Of a stretch of DNA of 64,000 nt, positions 16,120 to 24,402 are shown piece by piece; position 1 is the stretch's first letter; each line of letters opens with the position of its first letter. The DNA lies in NCBI GenBank assembly GCA_002506535.1, contig DAXT01000010.1:1-64000 (forward strand), given 5' to 3'. Below the pieces are notes generated by a model, which was not told the origin of the DNA, searched no databases, and was given only the letters and a program-made list of their open reading frames with translations. The position numbers and the translations under genes were made by a program. Origin of the DNA: Methanothrix harundinacea. Lineage in GTDB: Archaea; Halobacteriota; Methanosarcinia; Methanotrichales; Methanotrichaceae.

Positions 16120-18027
16120 TCAGATCAGCCTCACAGTCTCCAGGTTCATGGGCGCCATCGTCGGTATCCTGTACTTCTTGTAGATGGAGCTGGCCAGGTC
16201 GAGACAGTTGCTCTCATCGCCGTGGTTTGTGATCACCCTCGCGGGCTTGGGGTAGACCCTCCTGACGTAATCCATCAGCTGGTTTCGGTCCGAGTGGCCG
16301 GAGAAGCCGTCGACGGTCACCACCTCCAGGTTGATCTTGAAGGTCTGGGTCCTCCCCTCGGAGGAGAGGGGAACCTCGTTCCAACCCTTCTGGATCCTTC
16401 TTCCCATGGTCCCCTCGGCCTGGTATCCGACGATCACTAGGGTGTTCCTCTCGTCGGGGCCGAGCCCTTTGAGGTACTCCAGGATCGGGCCTCCGTTCAT
16501 CATCCCGCTTGTGGCCAGGATGACGCAGGGGTCGCCCTCCATGATGCCTGCCCTCTTATTTGCGCCCTCCACCTGGACGAAGCATTCCGAGAGGAAGGGG
16601 TTGATCCCCTTGTGGAATATGAGGTCCCTCAGCTCGTTGTTCAGGTACTCGGGATAGGATGTATGGATCGCCGTAGCCTCGTAGATCATCCCGTCGAGGT
16701 AGACGCTGATATCCTCCAGGGACTTCTTCCTGATCGCCTCCTCCAGGGCGATCATCACCTCCTGGCTCCTTCCCACGGCAAACGCGGGGATAATCACCTT
16801 TCCGCCCCGCTTTATCGTATCCCGGACGACCTTGAGGAGCCTCACCTCGGCCTCCTTCCGGGAGGGCTGGGTGCTGGACGACCCGCCGTAGGTCGACTCC
16901 ATCACCAGGGTCTCGAGCCTCGGGAAGGTGTGGACGGCGGGGTCGAAGAGCCTCGTCTTCTCGAACTTGAAGTCTCCTGTAAAGGCGACGTTGTAGAGGC
17001 CGTCTCCGACGTGGAAGTGGCAGATGGCAGACCCCAGGATGTGGCCCGCGTTGTGCATGGTCAGCTTCGTATCGGGGGCGATGTCGGTGACGTCGCCGTA
17101 GTTGAGGGTTATGGTGTGCTTCAGAGCCTCCCTGATCATCGCCGACTCGTAGGGTGTCCTCTTCCCCTCTCTTCCGGCGACGTCGATGTAGTCGAGCTGG
17201 AGGAGGACGAAGAGGTCTCTCGTCGGCTGGGTGCAGTATATCGGCCCCTCGTACCCGTACTTGTATAGCATCGGAACGAGGCCGGCATGGTCGAGGTGGG
17301 CGTGGGTGAGGACGACGGCGTCGATCTGGTTCAACGGGTAGACCTCGGGGATGTAGAGGTAGGGGGTGGCGCTGTCGTCGGAGCCGACGTTGACGCCGCA
17401 GTCGACGATGATCTTCGACTCGGGGGTCGATAGGAGCATGCAGCTTCTTCCCACCTCCCGGCACCCGCCCAAGGTCGATATCCTAACCCACTGGTCCTTG
17501 GAGGCGACGTCTCTGTGGATCCTCTTTCCTATAGTCTTCAGGATCTCCTTTCGTTCCGACTGGACGGACCGGAGGTACTCTTTTGTGTTGGCTATGGTGG
17601 ATGACCTCACCGGCGGCGTCCTCACCACCTTCGGGGTCCACCCGATGAGCTTTGTGATATCCCTCAAGGTGGCCCCGTGCCTTCCGATGACCAGGCCGGG
17701 CTTTTCGGCCTCGATCACCACCTCGCCGGTCTCGCCGTCGAAGTAATAGTTGGTGAGCCCGGCCTCAGGGGGGACCACCTGCTGGATCTTCTTTACCGCC
17801 CCTTCGGGGTCGGCGAGGACCTTCAGGTCGGGCCTCACCACCACCCTCTTTCGCAAATCTTTTGCAAGGGAGCGGACTATCTCTCCATCATCTGCCAGCC
17901 TTCGGGGGTCGTCGGTGTATATTACCAGCTCAGGCCCCTCGAATTCGATGCCGGTGACGTTTATGTTCGGAGGCAGCTTGCTCTGCACTCTCCGCTTAAG
18001 CTCAAGTAGGACTTCCTCAACAGACAA
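16120..18027 (-). CDS. fttA: Transcription termination factor FttA / beta-CASP ribonuclease aCPSF1
   Basis: A 635-residue archaeal CPSF73 homologue. The N-terminal part carries two KH-like domains (second KH loop GLVIGRHG at 111-118). A metallo-beta-lactamase domain has the zinc motif H242-A-H244-L-D246-H247 and a later GHILGS motif. The beta-CASP domain and the C-terminal metal ligand region (FSGHSDR) follow. In archaea this enzyme cleaves nascent RNA behind RNA polymerase and drives factor-dependent termination. The gene follows psmB by about 30 bp, an arrangement common in methanogens, and probably shares its promoter. Length and all motifs look intact. Confidence 0.95.
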   Translation of the reverse strand: MSVEEVLLELKRRVQSKLPPNINVTGIEFEGPELVIYTDDPRRLADDGEIVRSLAKDLRKRVVVRPDLKVLADPEGAVKKIQQVVPPEAGLTNYYFDGETGEVVIEAEKPGLVIGRHGATLRDITKLIGWTPKVVRTPPVRSSTIANTKEYLRSVQSERKEILKTIGKRIHRDVASKDQWVRISTLGGCREVGRSCMLLSTPESKIIVDCGVNVGSDDSATPYLYIPEVYPLNQIDAVVLTHAHLDHAGLVPMLYKYGYEGPIYCTQPTRDLFVLLQLDYIDVAGREGKRTPYESAMIREALKHTITLNYGDVTDIAPDTKLTMHNAGHILGSAICHFHVGDGLYNVAFTGDFKFEKTRLFDPAVHTFPRLETLVMESTYGGSSSTQPSRKEAEVRLLKVVRDTIKRGGKVIIPAFAVGRSQEVMIALEEAIRKKSLEDISVYLDGMIYEATAIHTSYPEYLNNELRDLIFHKGINPFLSECFVQVEGANKRAGIMEGDPCVILATSGMMNGGPILEYLKGLGPDERNTLVIVGYQAEGTMGRRIQKGWNEVPLSSEGRTQTFKINLEVVTVDGFSGHSDRNQLMDYVRRVYPKPARVITNHGDESNCLDLASSIYKKYRIPTMAPMNLETVRLI

Positions 18028-18056
18028 TGAAACACATCCAAAAAAAGTTTATTTAA

Positions 18057-18680
18057 TTAAAGGGTCTGCCGGATCTTCTCCACAACAGATTCATCTACCA
18101 CCTCATACCTATCGCCGGTGATCTTGACCACCTGTATGACGTCGCCGGAGCCCGAGTCTCTCTTCATGGCGTTGTGGATTGCCCTGATACCGAGCTTCTC
18201 CCCCTCCACTATCGTCATCTCCGGGTCATAGAGCGCCTCCAGGACGCCGTATGCCGTCGGGGAGCCGGATCCCGTGGCCACCACCTTCTGCTCCTCGATC
18301 TGCCCCCCAAGGGCGTCGAGGGAGAAGATCTGCGGTCCCTTCTTGTCGACGCCCCCCAGGAGGAGCTGTACCATGAAGGGGAAGTAACGCCTTGAAGCGA
18401 GGACGTTGGATAGAAGAGACGTCGTCCCCCGGACGGTCATCGGCTCGCCCCTCTGCATATTGTAGAGCTTCGACTCCACCTGGATCATCCTGACGATGGA
18501 CTGAGCGTCCCCCACCACACCGGCGGTGGTCAAGCCGACGCGGTCTGCGATCTGGTATATCTTCTTTGCAGTGGTGCTGGCGATGAAGTTGCCCATGGTC
18601 GCCCGGCTCTCCGAAGCCAGGACGACACCATCTTTGCAGACGATCCCCACCGTAGTTGTGCCTTTGAAGACCTCGACCAT
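18057..18680 (-). CDS. psmB: Proteasome beta subunit
   Basis: A 207-residue catalytic subunit of the 20S proteasome. A very short propeptide (MVEVFKG) precedes the nucleophile T8, which autoprocessing would expose (KG/TTTVGIV). The conserved lysine region, the GDAQSIVRM helix and the late GSGSPTAYG block are present. It would form the two inner rings with an alpha subunit encoded elsewhere. A consensus TATA box lies upstream (18735-18743). Transcription probably continues into fttA. Confidence 0.97.
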   Translation of the reverse strand: MVEVFKGTTTVGIVCKDGVVLASESRATMGNFIASTTAKKIYQIADRVGLTTAGVVGDAQSIVRMIQVESKLYNMQRGEPMTVRGTTSLLSNVLASRRYFPFMVQLLLGGVDKKGPQIFSLDALGGQIEEQKVVATGSGSPTAYGVLEALYDPEMTIVEGEKLGIRAIHNAMKRDSGSGDVIQVVKITGDRYEVVDESVVEKIRQTL

Positions 18681-18734
18681 CTAAATACCTCGGATTAAAA
18701 TCAGAAAACGGACGACTTCTCTTCGCCACCATCA

Positions 18735-18743
18735 CTATATAAA
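18735..18743 (-). promoter_or_regulatory. TATA box of psmB-fttA
   Basis: On the minus strand the sequence reads GGAAGA-TTTATATAG, a near-ideal archaeal BRE plus TATA box, about 55-60 bases before the psmB ATG. Initiation some 25 bases downstream would give a leader of roughly 30 nt. Confidence 0.65.
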
Positions 18744-18909
18744 TCTTCCGCGCCCTTCTCCTTCCTGGGGACGAGAAGTGGCTGCGGGAGCCGCAGGCTC
18801 CAGTCTCCTATCTCTCTGCGGCCTCCTCGGCCCCCGCAACGATCTCTAAATATACCATGGCGCCACCAACTCCGTCCATATCGAGATCGAGGAGATCGCG
18901 GGAGAGGAG

Positions 18910-19725
18910 ATGGGCCCTTTGCACCCCTGGATATATGAATACTACATAGACCCCATCGTCTACGACACCGGCTACAACCCGGTGAACACCATCACCTGGG
19001 CCCTGGTCCTGGGGCTGATGCTGATGATGGTGATGAGGCTCTTACGAAGGCTCGATATCAGGATCGACGAGCGTTTCGTCCTCTCCACCACCCCCTACAT
19101 CCTGGCGGGCGCAAGCCTCAGGGTGGTGGAGGACGCTGACCTCCTGACAGCTCCATTAAAGTACCTGCTCATAACGCCGCTGATATACTTCCTGGTGGCG
19201 GCGGTGGCCCTTTCCGCCCTCGTCTTCTCCTGGTGGGCGATGAAGGAGAGGTACCTTGTGGGCTATGCCGCCGTCGGCCTCTTCTGGACCGGGGCGAACC
19301 TCACCGCCCTCTTCTCCATTGGGACGGAGAGCCTCCTCGCCCCGGCGGCGATATTCGCCCTGGGGTCTGCAGCAGCCCTGGCGGCGTGGGCCGTCGGCCG
19401 CAGGCTCAACTTCCAACTCCTATCGGACCGGCTAAACCTGCTCATCCTCTGGGCTCACATGATGGACGCCGCCTCCACCTACGTCGGAGTGGACTGGTTC
19501 GGCTACCACGAAAAGCACGTTCTACCAAACTTTTTGATCGACCTTTCGGGGACGGCCCTGGTGATGTTCCCCCTGAAGCTTATGATCATCATCCCCGTCC
19601 TGACCCTCATCGACGGCGGCCTTCGGGAAGACCCATCCCTGCGAAACCTGACCCTCCTCGCCCTCCTAACCCTGGGGCTCGCCCCGGCTCTTAGAAATAC
19701 CATCAGGTTGACCCTGGGGATATGA
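18910..19725 (+). CDS. DUF63 family membrane protein
   Basis: A 271-residue archaeal integral membrane protein with about seven to eight hydrophobic segments. The family hallmarks are visible: an N-terminal YIDPI segment, WAHMMDAASTYVGVDWFGY in the second half, and conserved charged residues within membrane helices. DUF63 proteins are found almost only in archaea and have no proven function. GGGAGAGGAG directly precedes the ATG and TAAATATA lies about 60 bases upstream. Its stop codon is three bases from the palindromic operator of nadA. Confidence 0.85.
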   Translation: MGPLHPWIYEYYIDPIVYDTGYNPVNTITWALVLGLMLMMVMRLLRRLDIRIDERFVLSTTPYILAGASLRVVEDADLLTAPLKYLLITPLIYFLVAAVALSALVFSWWAMKERYLVGYAAVGLFWTGANLTALFSIGTESLLAPAAIFALGSAAALAAWAVGRRLNFQLLSDRLNLLILWAHMMDAASTYVGVDWFGYHEKHVLPNFLIDLSGTALVMFPLKLMIIIPVLTLIDGGLREDPSLRNLTLLALLTLGLAPALRNTIRLTLGI

Positions 19726-19728
19726 GTG

Positions 19729-19742
19729 ATAACAATTGTTAT
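19729..19742. promoter_or_regulatory. Palindromic operator candidate upstream of nadA (ATAACAATTGTTAT)
   Basis: A perfect 14-bp palindrome that overlaps the probable TATA box of nadA (TTATATAG, 19738-19745). The ATG at 19771 lies where a near-leaderless transcript would begin. A protein bound here would occlude TBP/TFB. A 12-bp perfect version of the same site lies in front of the thiF-iscS-iscU operon and a related one in front of the HTH-larE-sufS operon. Confidence 0.6.
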
Positions 19743-19770
19743 ATAGCCGTCGTAACCGTTCTTCGACCTC

Positions 19771-20661
19771 ATGATGGAAGAGATATCCCGATTGAAGGAG
19801 GATCTCGGGGCTGTCATCCTGGCTCATAACTATCAGCCCGGTCCGGTCCAGGTTCTGGCCGACCTGGTGGGAGACTCCCTGGAGCTCTCCAGGACCGCTG
19901 CGAGGCTGGACTGCCAGGTCATAATATTCTGCGGCGTCGACTTCATGGCAGAGACGGCGGCTATCCTCTCCCCCGATAAGAGGGTGATACTCCCGGCGGC
20001 GGAGGCGTGGTGCCCCATGGCCTCCATGATCGCCGCCGAGGATCTGAGGGATATTAAGTCGGCTTATCCGGAGGCGGCCGTCGTCTGCTACGTCAACTCC
20101 ACCGCCGAGACGAAGGCGGAGTCCGACATCTGCTGCACCTCGGCCAACGGGGTGGAGGTGGTCGCCTCCCTGGAGGAGGATGAGGTGATATTCGTCCCGG
20201 ATCGAAACCTAGCGGACTACGTCTCCAGATGGACGGAGAAGAGGATCATCAAATGGGACGGTTACTGCTACGTTCACGACCGGTTCACCCCTGAAGAGGT
20301 GAAAGCGGCGAGGCTCGCGCACCCCGGGGCGGAGGTCCTGGTCCATCCGGAGTGCAGGCCCGAGGTCATCGACCTCGCAGACCACGCCTGCAGCACCTCC
20401 GGGATGGGGAGGCGGGCGAAGGCCAGCGGCGCCGATGAATTCGTCATAGGGACGGAGGTGGGGATGATCTACAGGCTCGAGAAGGAGAATCCGGGTAAGC
20501 GGTTCTACCCCTTGAGCCCGGAGGCGATCTGCACCAACATGAAGAAGACGACCCCGGAGAAGGTCCTCCGAGCCCTCAGGACCCTGGAGCCGAGGGTGGT
20601 GGTGGCCGAGGAGACGGCGAGGCTGGCCAGAAGATCAATAGAGAGGATGCTATCCCTTTAG
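19771..20661 (+). CDS. nadA: Quinolinate synthase A
   Basis: A 296-residue enzyme condensing iminoaspartate with dihydroxyacetone phosphate to quinolinate for NAD synthesis. Three cysteines at the expected spacing (C81 in AWCPMAS, C166 in DGYCYVH, C254 in AICTNMK) would hold the catalytic [4Fe-4S] cluster. The substrate-binding motifs AHNYQ near residue 18 and GTEVGM near 227 are present. Length is typical of archaeal NadA. No nadB or nadC is adjacent, so the gene is monocistronic here. Its core promoter overlaps a perfect palindrome shared with the isc-like operon. Confidence 0.95.
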   Translation: MMEEISRLKEDLGAVILAHNYQPGPVQVLADLVGDSLELSRTAARLDCQVIIFCGVDFMAETAAILSPDKRVILPAAEAWCPMASMIAAEDLRDIKSAYPEAAVVCYVNSTAETKAESDICCTSANGVEVVASLEEDEVIFVPDRNLADYVSRWTEKRIIKWDGYCYVHDRFTPEEVKAARLAHPGAEVLVHPECRPEVIDLADHACSTSGMGRRAKASGADEFVIGTEVGMIYRLEKENPGKRFYPLSPEAICTNMKKTTPEKVLRALRTLEPRVVVAEETARLARRSIERMLSL

Positions 20662-20676
20662 AGAGGTTGCGGCTCA

Positions 20677-21426
20677 TCAGACCTTTATCCTCTCCCGGCC
20701 GGTGTAGACGTTCATCTTCTCCCCTCTAACGAAGCCAACGATGGACAGGCCGGTTCTTTCGGCGATCTCGATGGCGAGGCTCGTGGTCGCCCCCCTGGAA
20801 GCTATGATCCCAACCCCGGCCCGGGAGCATTTGAGGGCCATATCCGAGGATATCCTCCCGGTGGTGGCGACGAAGGTCTCCTCGAACCTGATCCCATCCA
20901 GGAGGCCGCGGCCTAAGACCTTGTCGAGGGCGCTGTGCCTGCCGATGTCCTCGACTTTGCATATGACCCCCCGTCTATCGAAGAGCCCCACGGAGTGGAC
21001 GCCTCCCGTGGCCTTATGAAGCTTCGAGATGGAGATCTCCTTCAGGGCCGCTCGAAGGTCTCCTCTCTCGACCCTCAGGTCTGATGCCACCTTTGCAAGA
21101 TTCGACTCGTCCAGGAAGGAAGAGGCTCCACCGCATCCGCTCAAGATCGGCCTCTTTGACCTGATCGCTCTTATCGGATTGGTCAGTACCACCTTTACAA
21201 CGTTCTCCTCTACGTTCAGGGATTCGATCTCTTCGAGCCCTTTTACGATCCCTTCCGAGAAGAGGTGGCCTGCAACGAACTCCACCTTCATCGCGGGGCT
21301 CGTCATGGCCGTGGCGAAATGCCTTCCGTTTATGAATATCGAGAGGGGCGTCTCCTCGACCACTTGGTGGACGCCTTCTATGGCCTCGTCACCGTCCAGC
21401 TTGAGACATGAAAACATCCTCATCAA
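20677..21426 (-). CDS. fdhD: FdhD-type sulfurtransferase for molybdo/tungsto-enzymes
   Basis: A 249-residue homologue of FdhD, which relays sulfur from a cysteine desulfurase to the Mo/W-bis-pyranopterin cofactor of formate dehydrogenase-type enzymes. Family motifs are present: GHLFSEGI near 53, a single conserved cysteine C98 in SGCGG (many homologues have CxxC here), TGGVHSVGL near 138, and EDIGRHSALDK. It lies downstream of a SufS-type desulfurase gene on the same strand. A 100-bp spacer between them carries a 13-bp tandem repeat, so it may have its own promoter. Confidence 0.92.
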   Translation of the reverse strand: MMRMFSCLKLDGDEAIEGVHQVVEETPLSIFINGRHFATAMTSPAMKVEFVAGHLFSEGIVKGLEEIESLNVEENVVKVVLTNPIRAIRSKRPILSGCGGASSFLDESNLAKVASDLRVERGDLRAALKEISISKLHKATGGVHSVGLFDRRGVICKVEDIGRHSALDKVLGRGLLDGIRFEETFVATTGRISSDMALKCSRAGVGIIASRGATTSLAIEIAERTGLSIVGFVRGEKMNVYTGRERIKV

Positions 21427-21476
21427 TGAAGACCACCCCGAGATATTGAGACGTTCTTGGTGCTTCAGGTTATCGG

Positions 21477-21523
21477 ACCGTCATATGGAACCGTCATATG
21501 GAACCGTCATATGGAACCGTCAT
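21477..21523. repeat. 13-bp tandem repeat (ACCGTCATATGGA), 3.6 copies
   Basis: Three perfect copies plus eight bases of a fourth lie in the spacer between the desulfurase stop and the fdhD start. Each copy contains the palindrome CATATG, so dyads recur every 13 bp, slightly more than one helical turn. It could be an array of binding sites in the fdhD promoter or leader, or a simple slippage product. Confidence 0.85.
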
Positions 21524-21529
21524 TCTGAC

Positions 21530-22708
21530 CTAAGCCATCTTCGATATCTCCTCGACGGCCGCGAGGAGCTCCTCCACCTCTTCGGAGGTGTTGTATAAGT
21601 ATAACGACGCCCGGACGGTCCCCGCCGGAAGGCCGAGGTGTTTCATGAGAGGCATGCAGCAGTGGTGCCCCGACCTGACCATGATATCCGACCCCTGGTC
21701 CAGGAGATGGGCGACCTCGCCGGGGCTTATGCCCGCAACGTTGAAGGAGACGATCCCGAGCCTATCCCCAGTATTGGCGGAACCGTAGACCTCGACCCCC
21801 TCGATATCGAGAAGCCCTGTAAGAAGCTCTCTTGTGAGCCGGCCCTCGTGGTGGGCGATCTCCTCCATCCCGACCCTCCGGAGGTAATCGACGGCAGCCG
21901 CGAGGCCGATCCCCCCCGCCACGTCGGGGGATCCCGCCTCATACCCCTCGTAACCCCCCTTCAGGGTGTAGCCCTGAAGGTCGACCTCCTCGACGGCCCC
22001 CCCGCCGACGAGGAGGGGGAGGAGGTCATACTCCCTCATCCAGAGGACCCCCGTCCCCGAGGGGCCGAGCATCTTGTGGCCGGAGAAGCAGAGGTAGTCG
22101 CAGGCGAGGTCGCCGACGTCCGTCGGGATGTGGGGGACGGACTGGGCACCGTCGAGGAGGAGGAGGGCGCCCCTCTCCCGGCAGATCTCCGATACCTCCC
22201 TCGCCGGAAGGGCGGTCCCCAGGACGTTGGAGACGATCGTCATGGCGACGAGCCTCGTATCGTCTCCTATGGCGGCTTCGAAGCTGGCGGGGTCGAAGGA
22301 TCCATCCTGGTCCGGCTCCACGATCTTCAGGCCGACGCCCCTCTCCCTCAGCCTCATCCAGGGGAGGAGGTTTGAGTGGTGCTCCGCTGCCGTCGTCACC
22401 ACCACGTCCCCCCGACGCCATTTTATCCCCTGGGCGACGGCGTTTATCGCCTCGGTGGTGTTTCTGGTGAAGACCACCCCCTCTTCGGCGCCGATGAATC
22501 CGGCGACCTTCCGGTGGGCGTTTCTGTAGATATCGTCCGCGAGGCGGGATAGTCTGTAGACCCCGCGGCCGACGTTCGCCCTGTAGCTTCGATAGTATTC
22601 GAGGATCGAGGCGAGGACAGGCTCGGGGGTGAGGCTCGTCGAGGCGCTGTCCATGTAGATGACGTCTTTCAGGATGGGAAAGTCCCGCTTTATCTCTTCG
22701 GGGTTCAT
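21530..22708 (-). CDS. SufS/Csd-type cysteine desulfurase (group II)
   Basis: A 392-residue PLP enzyme that takes sulfur from cysteine as a persulfide. The PLP lysine is K212 (SGHKMLGPSG). H111 is in AEHHSN and the catalytic cysteine is C350 in RSGHHCCMP, the group II (SufS) type of active site. Its ATG overlaps the stop of larE by 4 bp, and fdhD lies downstream. This suggests that it supplies sulfur to LarE and/or FdhD. A separate group I desulfurase (IscS-like) lies at 28027-29187. Confidence 0.92.
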   Translation of the reverse strand: MNPEEIKRDFPILKDVIYMDSASTSLTPEPVLASILEYYRSYRANVGRGVYRLSRLADDIYRNAHRKVAGFIGAEEGVVFTRNTTEAINAVAQGIKWRRGDVVVTTAAEHHSNLLPWMRLRERGVGLKIVEPDQDGSFDPASFEAAIGDDTRLVAMTIVSNVLGTALPAREVSEICRERGALLLLDGAQSVPHIPTDVGDLACDYLCFSGHKMLGPSGTGVLWMREYDLLPLLVGGGAVEEVDLQGYTLKGGYEGYEAGSPDVAGGIGLAAAVDYLRRVGMEEIAHHEGRLTRELLTGLLDIEGVEVYGSANTGDRLGIVSFNVAGISPGEVAHLLDQGSDIMVRSGHHCCMPLMKHLGLPAGTVRASLYLYNTSEEVEELLAAVEEISKMA

Positions 22709-23535
22709 AGGACCTCGTTTGCGCTTCCGGTTCTGTACCCTTCCAGGTCCAGGCAGATGTATGAGAAACCGATCCTGTGTAGCTCTCTTGCGACCTCTTC
22801 CCTCATCCCCAGGACCCTATCGAGATCGGTCTCTTCCACCTCGATCCTGGCGGTCCTCCCGGAGACCCTCACCCTGACGGTCCGCAGTCCCAGGCCCAAA
22901 AGGAAATCCTCCGCCTCCTCCACCATTCGGAGGTTATCGGGGGTTATCCTCTCGCCGTAGGGGATCCTGGAGGCGAGGCAGGCCATGGGGGGCTTATCCC
23001 AGAAGGGAAGGCCCATCTCCCTCGCCAGGGCCCTGATATCCGGTTTGGCGAGCCCTGCCTCGGCGAGGGGGTGGATGATCCCCTCCTCGTCGGAGGCTCT
23101 GATCCCGGGGCGGTAGTCGTCGTAGTCCGAGAGGTTCACCCCGTCGGCGACCCTTCCGATCCCCTCCTCTTCTGCGATCCTCTTGAGGGTGTTGGCGTCC
23201 GCCCTCTTGCAGAGGGCGCACCTGTCGGGGGGGTTATCGGCGATATCTTCCGATTCGAGGATTCTGGAGCCGACGATCCGGTGGCGAAGGCCCAAGGATC
23301 GGGCTATCTTCTCCGCCTCCAGAAGTTCGCTTCGGGGCATCGCCTCAGAGTCGAGGGTGACGAGAAGCGCCCCATCCCCGAGGACCTCGGCGGCCACCCA
23401 GGCGAGAAAGGAGCTGTCAAGGCCGCCGGAGAAGGCGATCAGTATCCTTTCATCCTCATGGAGGATCTCCTTAAGCCGATTCAGCTTCTCCGCCCTCTCT
23501 TCGAGCCTCACCGTCAGTTCTTCTCCGCCTTTCAT
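22705..23535 (-). CDS. larE: ATP-dependent sulfur transferase LarE, [4Fe-4S]-type
   Basis: A 276-residue PP-loop enzyme (SGGLDSS, 36-42) of the LarE family, which inserts sulfur into the nickel-pincer nucleotide precursor or related substrates. Besides the C186 equivalent of the sacrificial cysteine (MACLASRIPYG) it has C106-x-x-C109 (DRCALCK). This three-cysteine set is expected of cluster-containing LarE variants, which use an Fe-S cluster to carry sulfide instead of destroying themselves. No larB or larC is nearby. It is translationally coupled to the sufS-type gene and lies 15 bp after a small HTH regulator gene. Confidence 0.9.
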   Translation of the reverse strand: MKGGEELTVRLEERAEKLNRLKEILHEDERILIAFSGGLDSSFLAWVAAEVLGDGALLVTLDSEAMPRSELLEAEKIARSLGLRHRIVGSRILESEDIADNPPDRCALCKRADANTLKRIAEEEGIGRVADGVNLSDYDDYRPGIRASDEEGIIHPLAEAGLAKPDIRALAREMGLPFWDKPPMACLASRIPYGERITPDNLRMVEEAEDFLLGLGLRTVRVRVSGRTARIEVEETDLDRVLGMREEVARELHRIGFSYICLDLEGYRTGSANEVL

Positions 23536-23550
23536 ATCCCTCGGCTCGTA

Positions 23551-23880
23551 TCACCTGCAGCCTTCGCATTCATCCCGGACCTCGACCTCTTCGCCCTCCC
23601 TCAGCATCCTGCAGATCTCGCAGATCTTGTCGGTGGGGTCGAAGGCATCGCTTCTGACCATCTCGTCAGCCAGCCGCGTTATCGCCTGGTTCACCTCTTC
23701 GCTGAAGGCGATGCTGTACCCCCTCTTCTTGGAGACGTACTGAGAGACGGCGGGAGGGCTGATCTTCAAGAGCTGGGAGACCTCTTTCTGAGATAGCCCC
23801 CGGTCCACCAGCTCTTTGGCGACGGCAGCCCTTATGTTCGGGAGGGTGTCCCAGACGGCGGATTCACATGGAAGCTTCAT
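23551..23880 (-). CDS. XRE-type HTH regulator with four-cysteine C-terminus (COG2522-like)
   Basis: A 109-residue regulator. The HTH spans roughly residues 29-51 (LSQKEVSQLLKISPPAVSQY). The C-terminus carries C87-x-x-C90 and C105-x-x-C108 (CEIC and CEGC), suited to binding zinc or an Fe-S cluster. It is the first gene of the operon HTH-larE-sufS. Its promoter shows a strong TATA box (GGTTTATATC, 23941-23950) followed at once by a palindrome-like site (23920-23933). That site resembles the operators of nadA and thiF-iscS-iscU, so autoregulation and control of sulfur-trafficking genes are plausible. This is inference from position and sequence only. Confidence 0.8.
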   Translation of the reverse strand: MKLPCESAVWDTLPNIRAAVAKELVDRGLSQKEVSQLLKISPPAVSQYVSKKRGYSIAFSEEVNQAITRLADEMVRSDAFDPTDKICEICRMLREGEEVEVRDECEGCR

Positions 23881-23919
23881 ATTTCACCAAAGATCTATTT
23901 CGGTCTATCGCTCTTCTGG

Positions 23920-23933
23920 ATAACGATCGTGAA
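23920..23933. promoter_or_regulatory. Operator-like site in the HTH-larE-sufS promoter (ATAACGATCGTGAA)
   Basis: This 14-mer has the left half-site ATAAC and a right half-site differing at two positions from GTTAT, around a perfect ACGATCGT core. It lies directly downstream of the TATA box (23941-23950, minus strand), between TATA and the expected start site. It matches the ATAAC-N4-GTTAT arrangement at nadA and thiF less well than those two match each other. Confidence 0.4.
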
Positions 23934-24018
23934 TTTATGGGATATAAACCTTCTCGATACGCCGGGAAATTATGGAAAAAATGAGGGGAGAGGTCAGAAG
24001 GGGGATTCGGGGCGGCCT

Positions 24019-24258
24019 TCAGAGCCCCGCCCTCTCGACGATGACGTCGGCGACCTCTTTTGCGCTCTTGAAGGGAAAGTCCATCTCCTTCAGGACCTTT
24101 CCGGCGTCTCCGGCCGTCAGCTCGCAATCTCCGGCTTTGCACTTGGTGGCCGCACCCGCGGGCATGGCCGCAAGAAGCTCTTCGGGGGTCTTTATGGGAA
24201 ACTTCGCGTTCTTCAGGGCTCCCTCGATCTGGGCGTGGATCTCATCTCTTATGCTCAT
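24019..24258 (-). CDS. MTH865 family protein
   Basis: A 79-residue helical protein of the small MTH865 family (a structure is known from Methanothermobacter; function unknown). The family pattern is clear: an N-terminal helix (RDEIHAQIEGALKNAKFPI), a central loop with two cysteines (TKCKAGDCELTAGD) and a second helical pair (VLKEMDFPFKSAKEVADVI). A TATA-like GTATAAATCC on the minus strand lies about 38 bases before the ATG. It is monocistronic and divergent from the next gene. Confidence 0.85.
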   Translation of the reverse strand: MSIRDEIHAQIEGALKNAKFPIKTPEELLAAMPAGAATKCKAGDCELTAGDAGKVLKEMDFPFKSAKEVADVIVERAGL

Positions 24259-24402
24259 GGCTTTTCACCGAACTCTCCTATGCTGGGTCATGGATTTATA
24301 CTTTCGCGTTATAGAAATATACAAGGGTCACTCCGATGTATCCGATTGACTTCGAAATACACGATGGAAACCTTTTTACCCCTGGAGGTGAGGGATCAAT
24401 TC

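Noticed and set aside
16556..17464. 302-codon minus-strand ORF inside fttA
   Set aside because: Arginine/proline-rich alternative frame of fttA with no domain signature.
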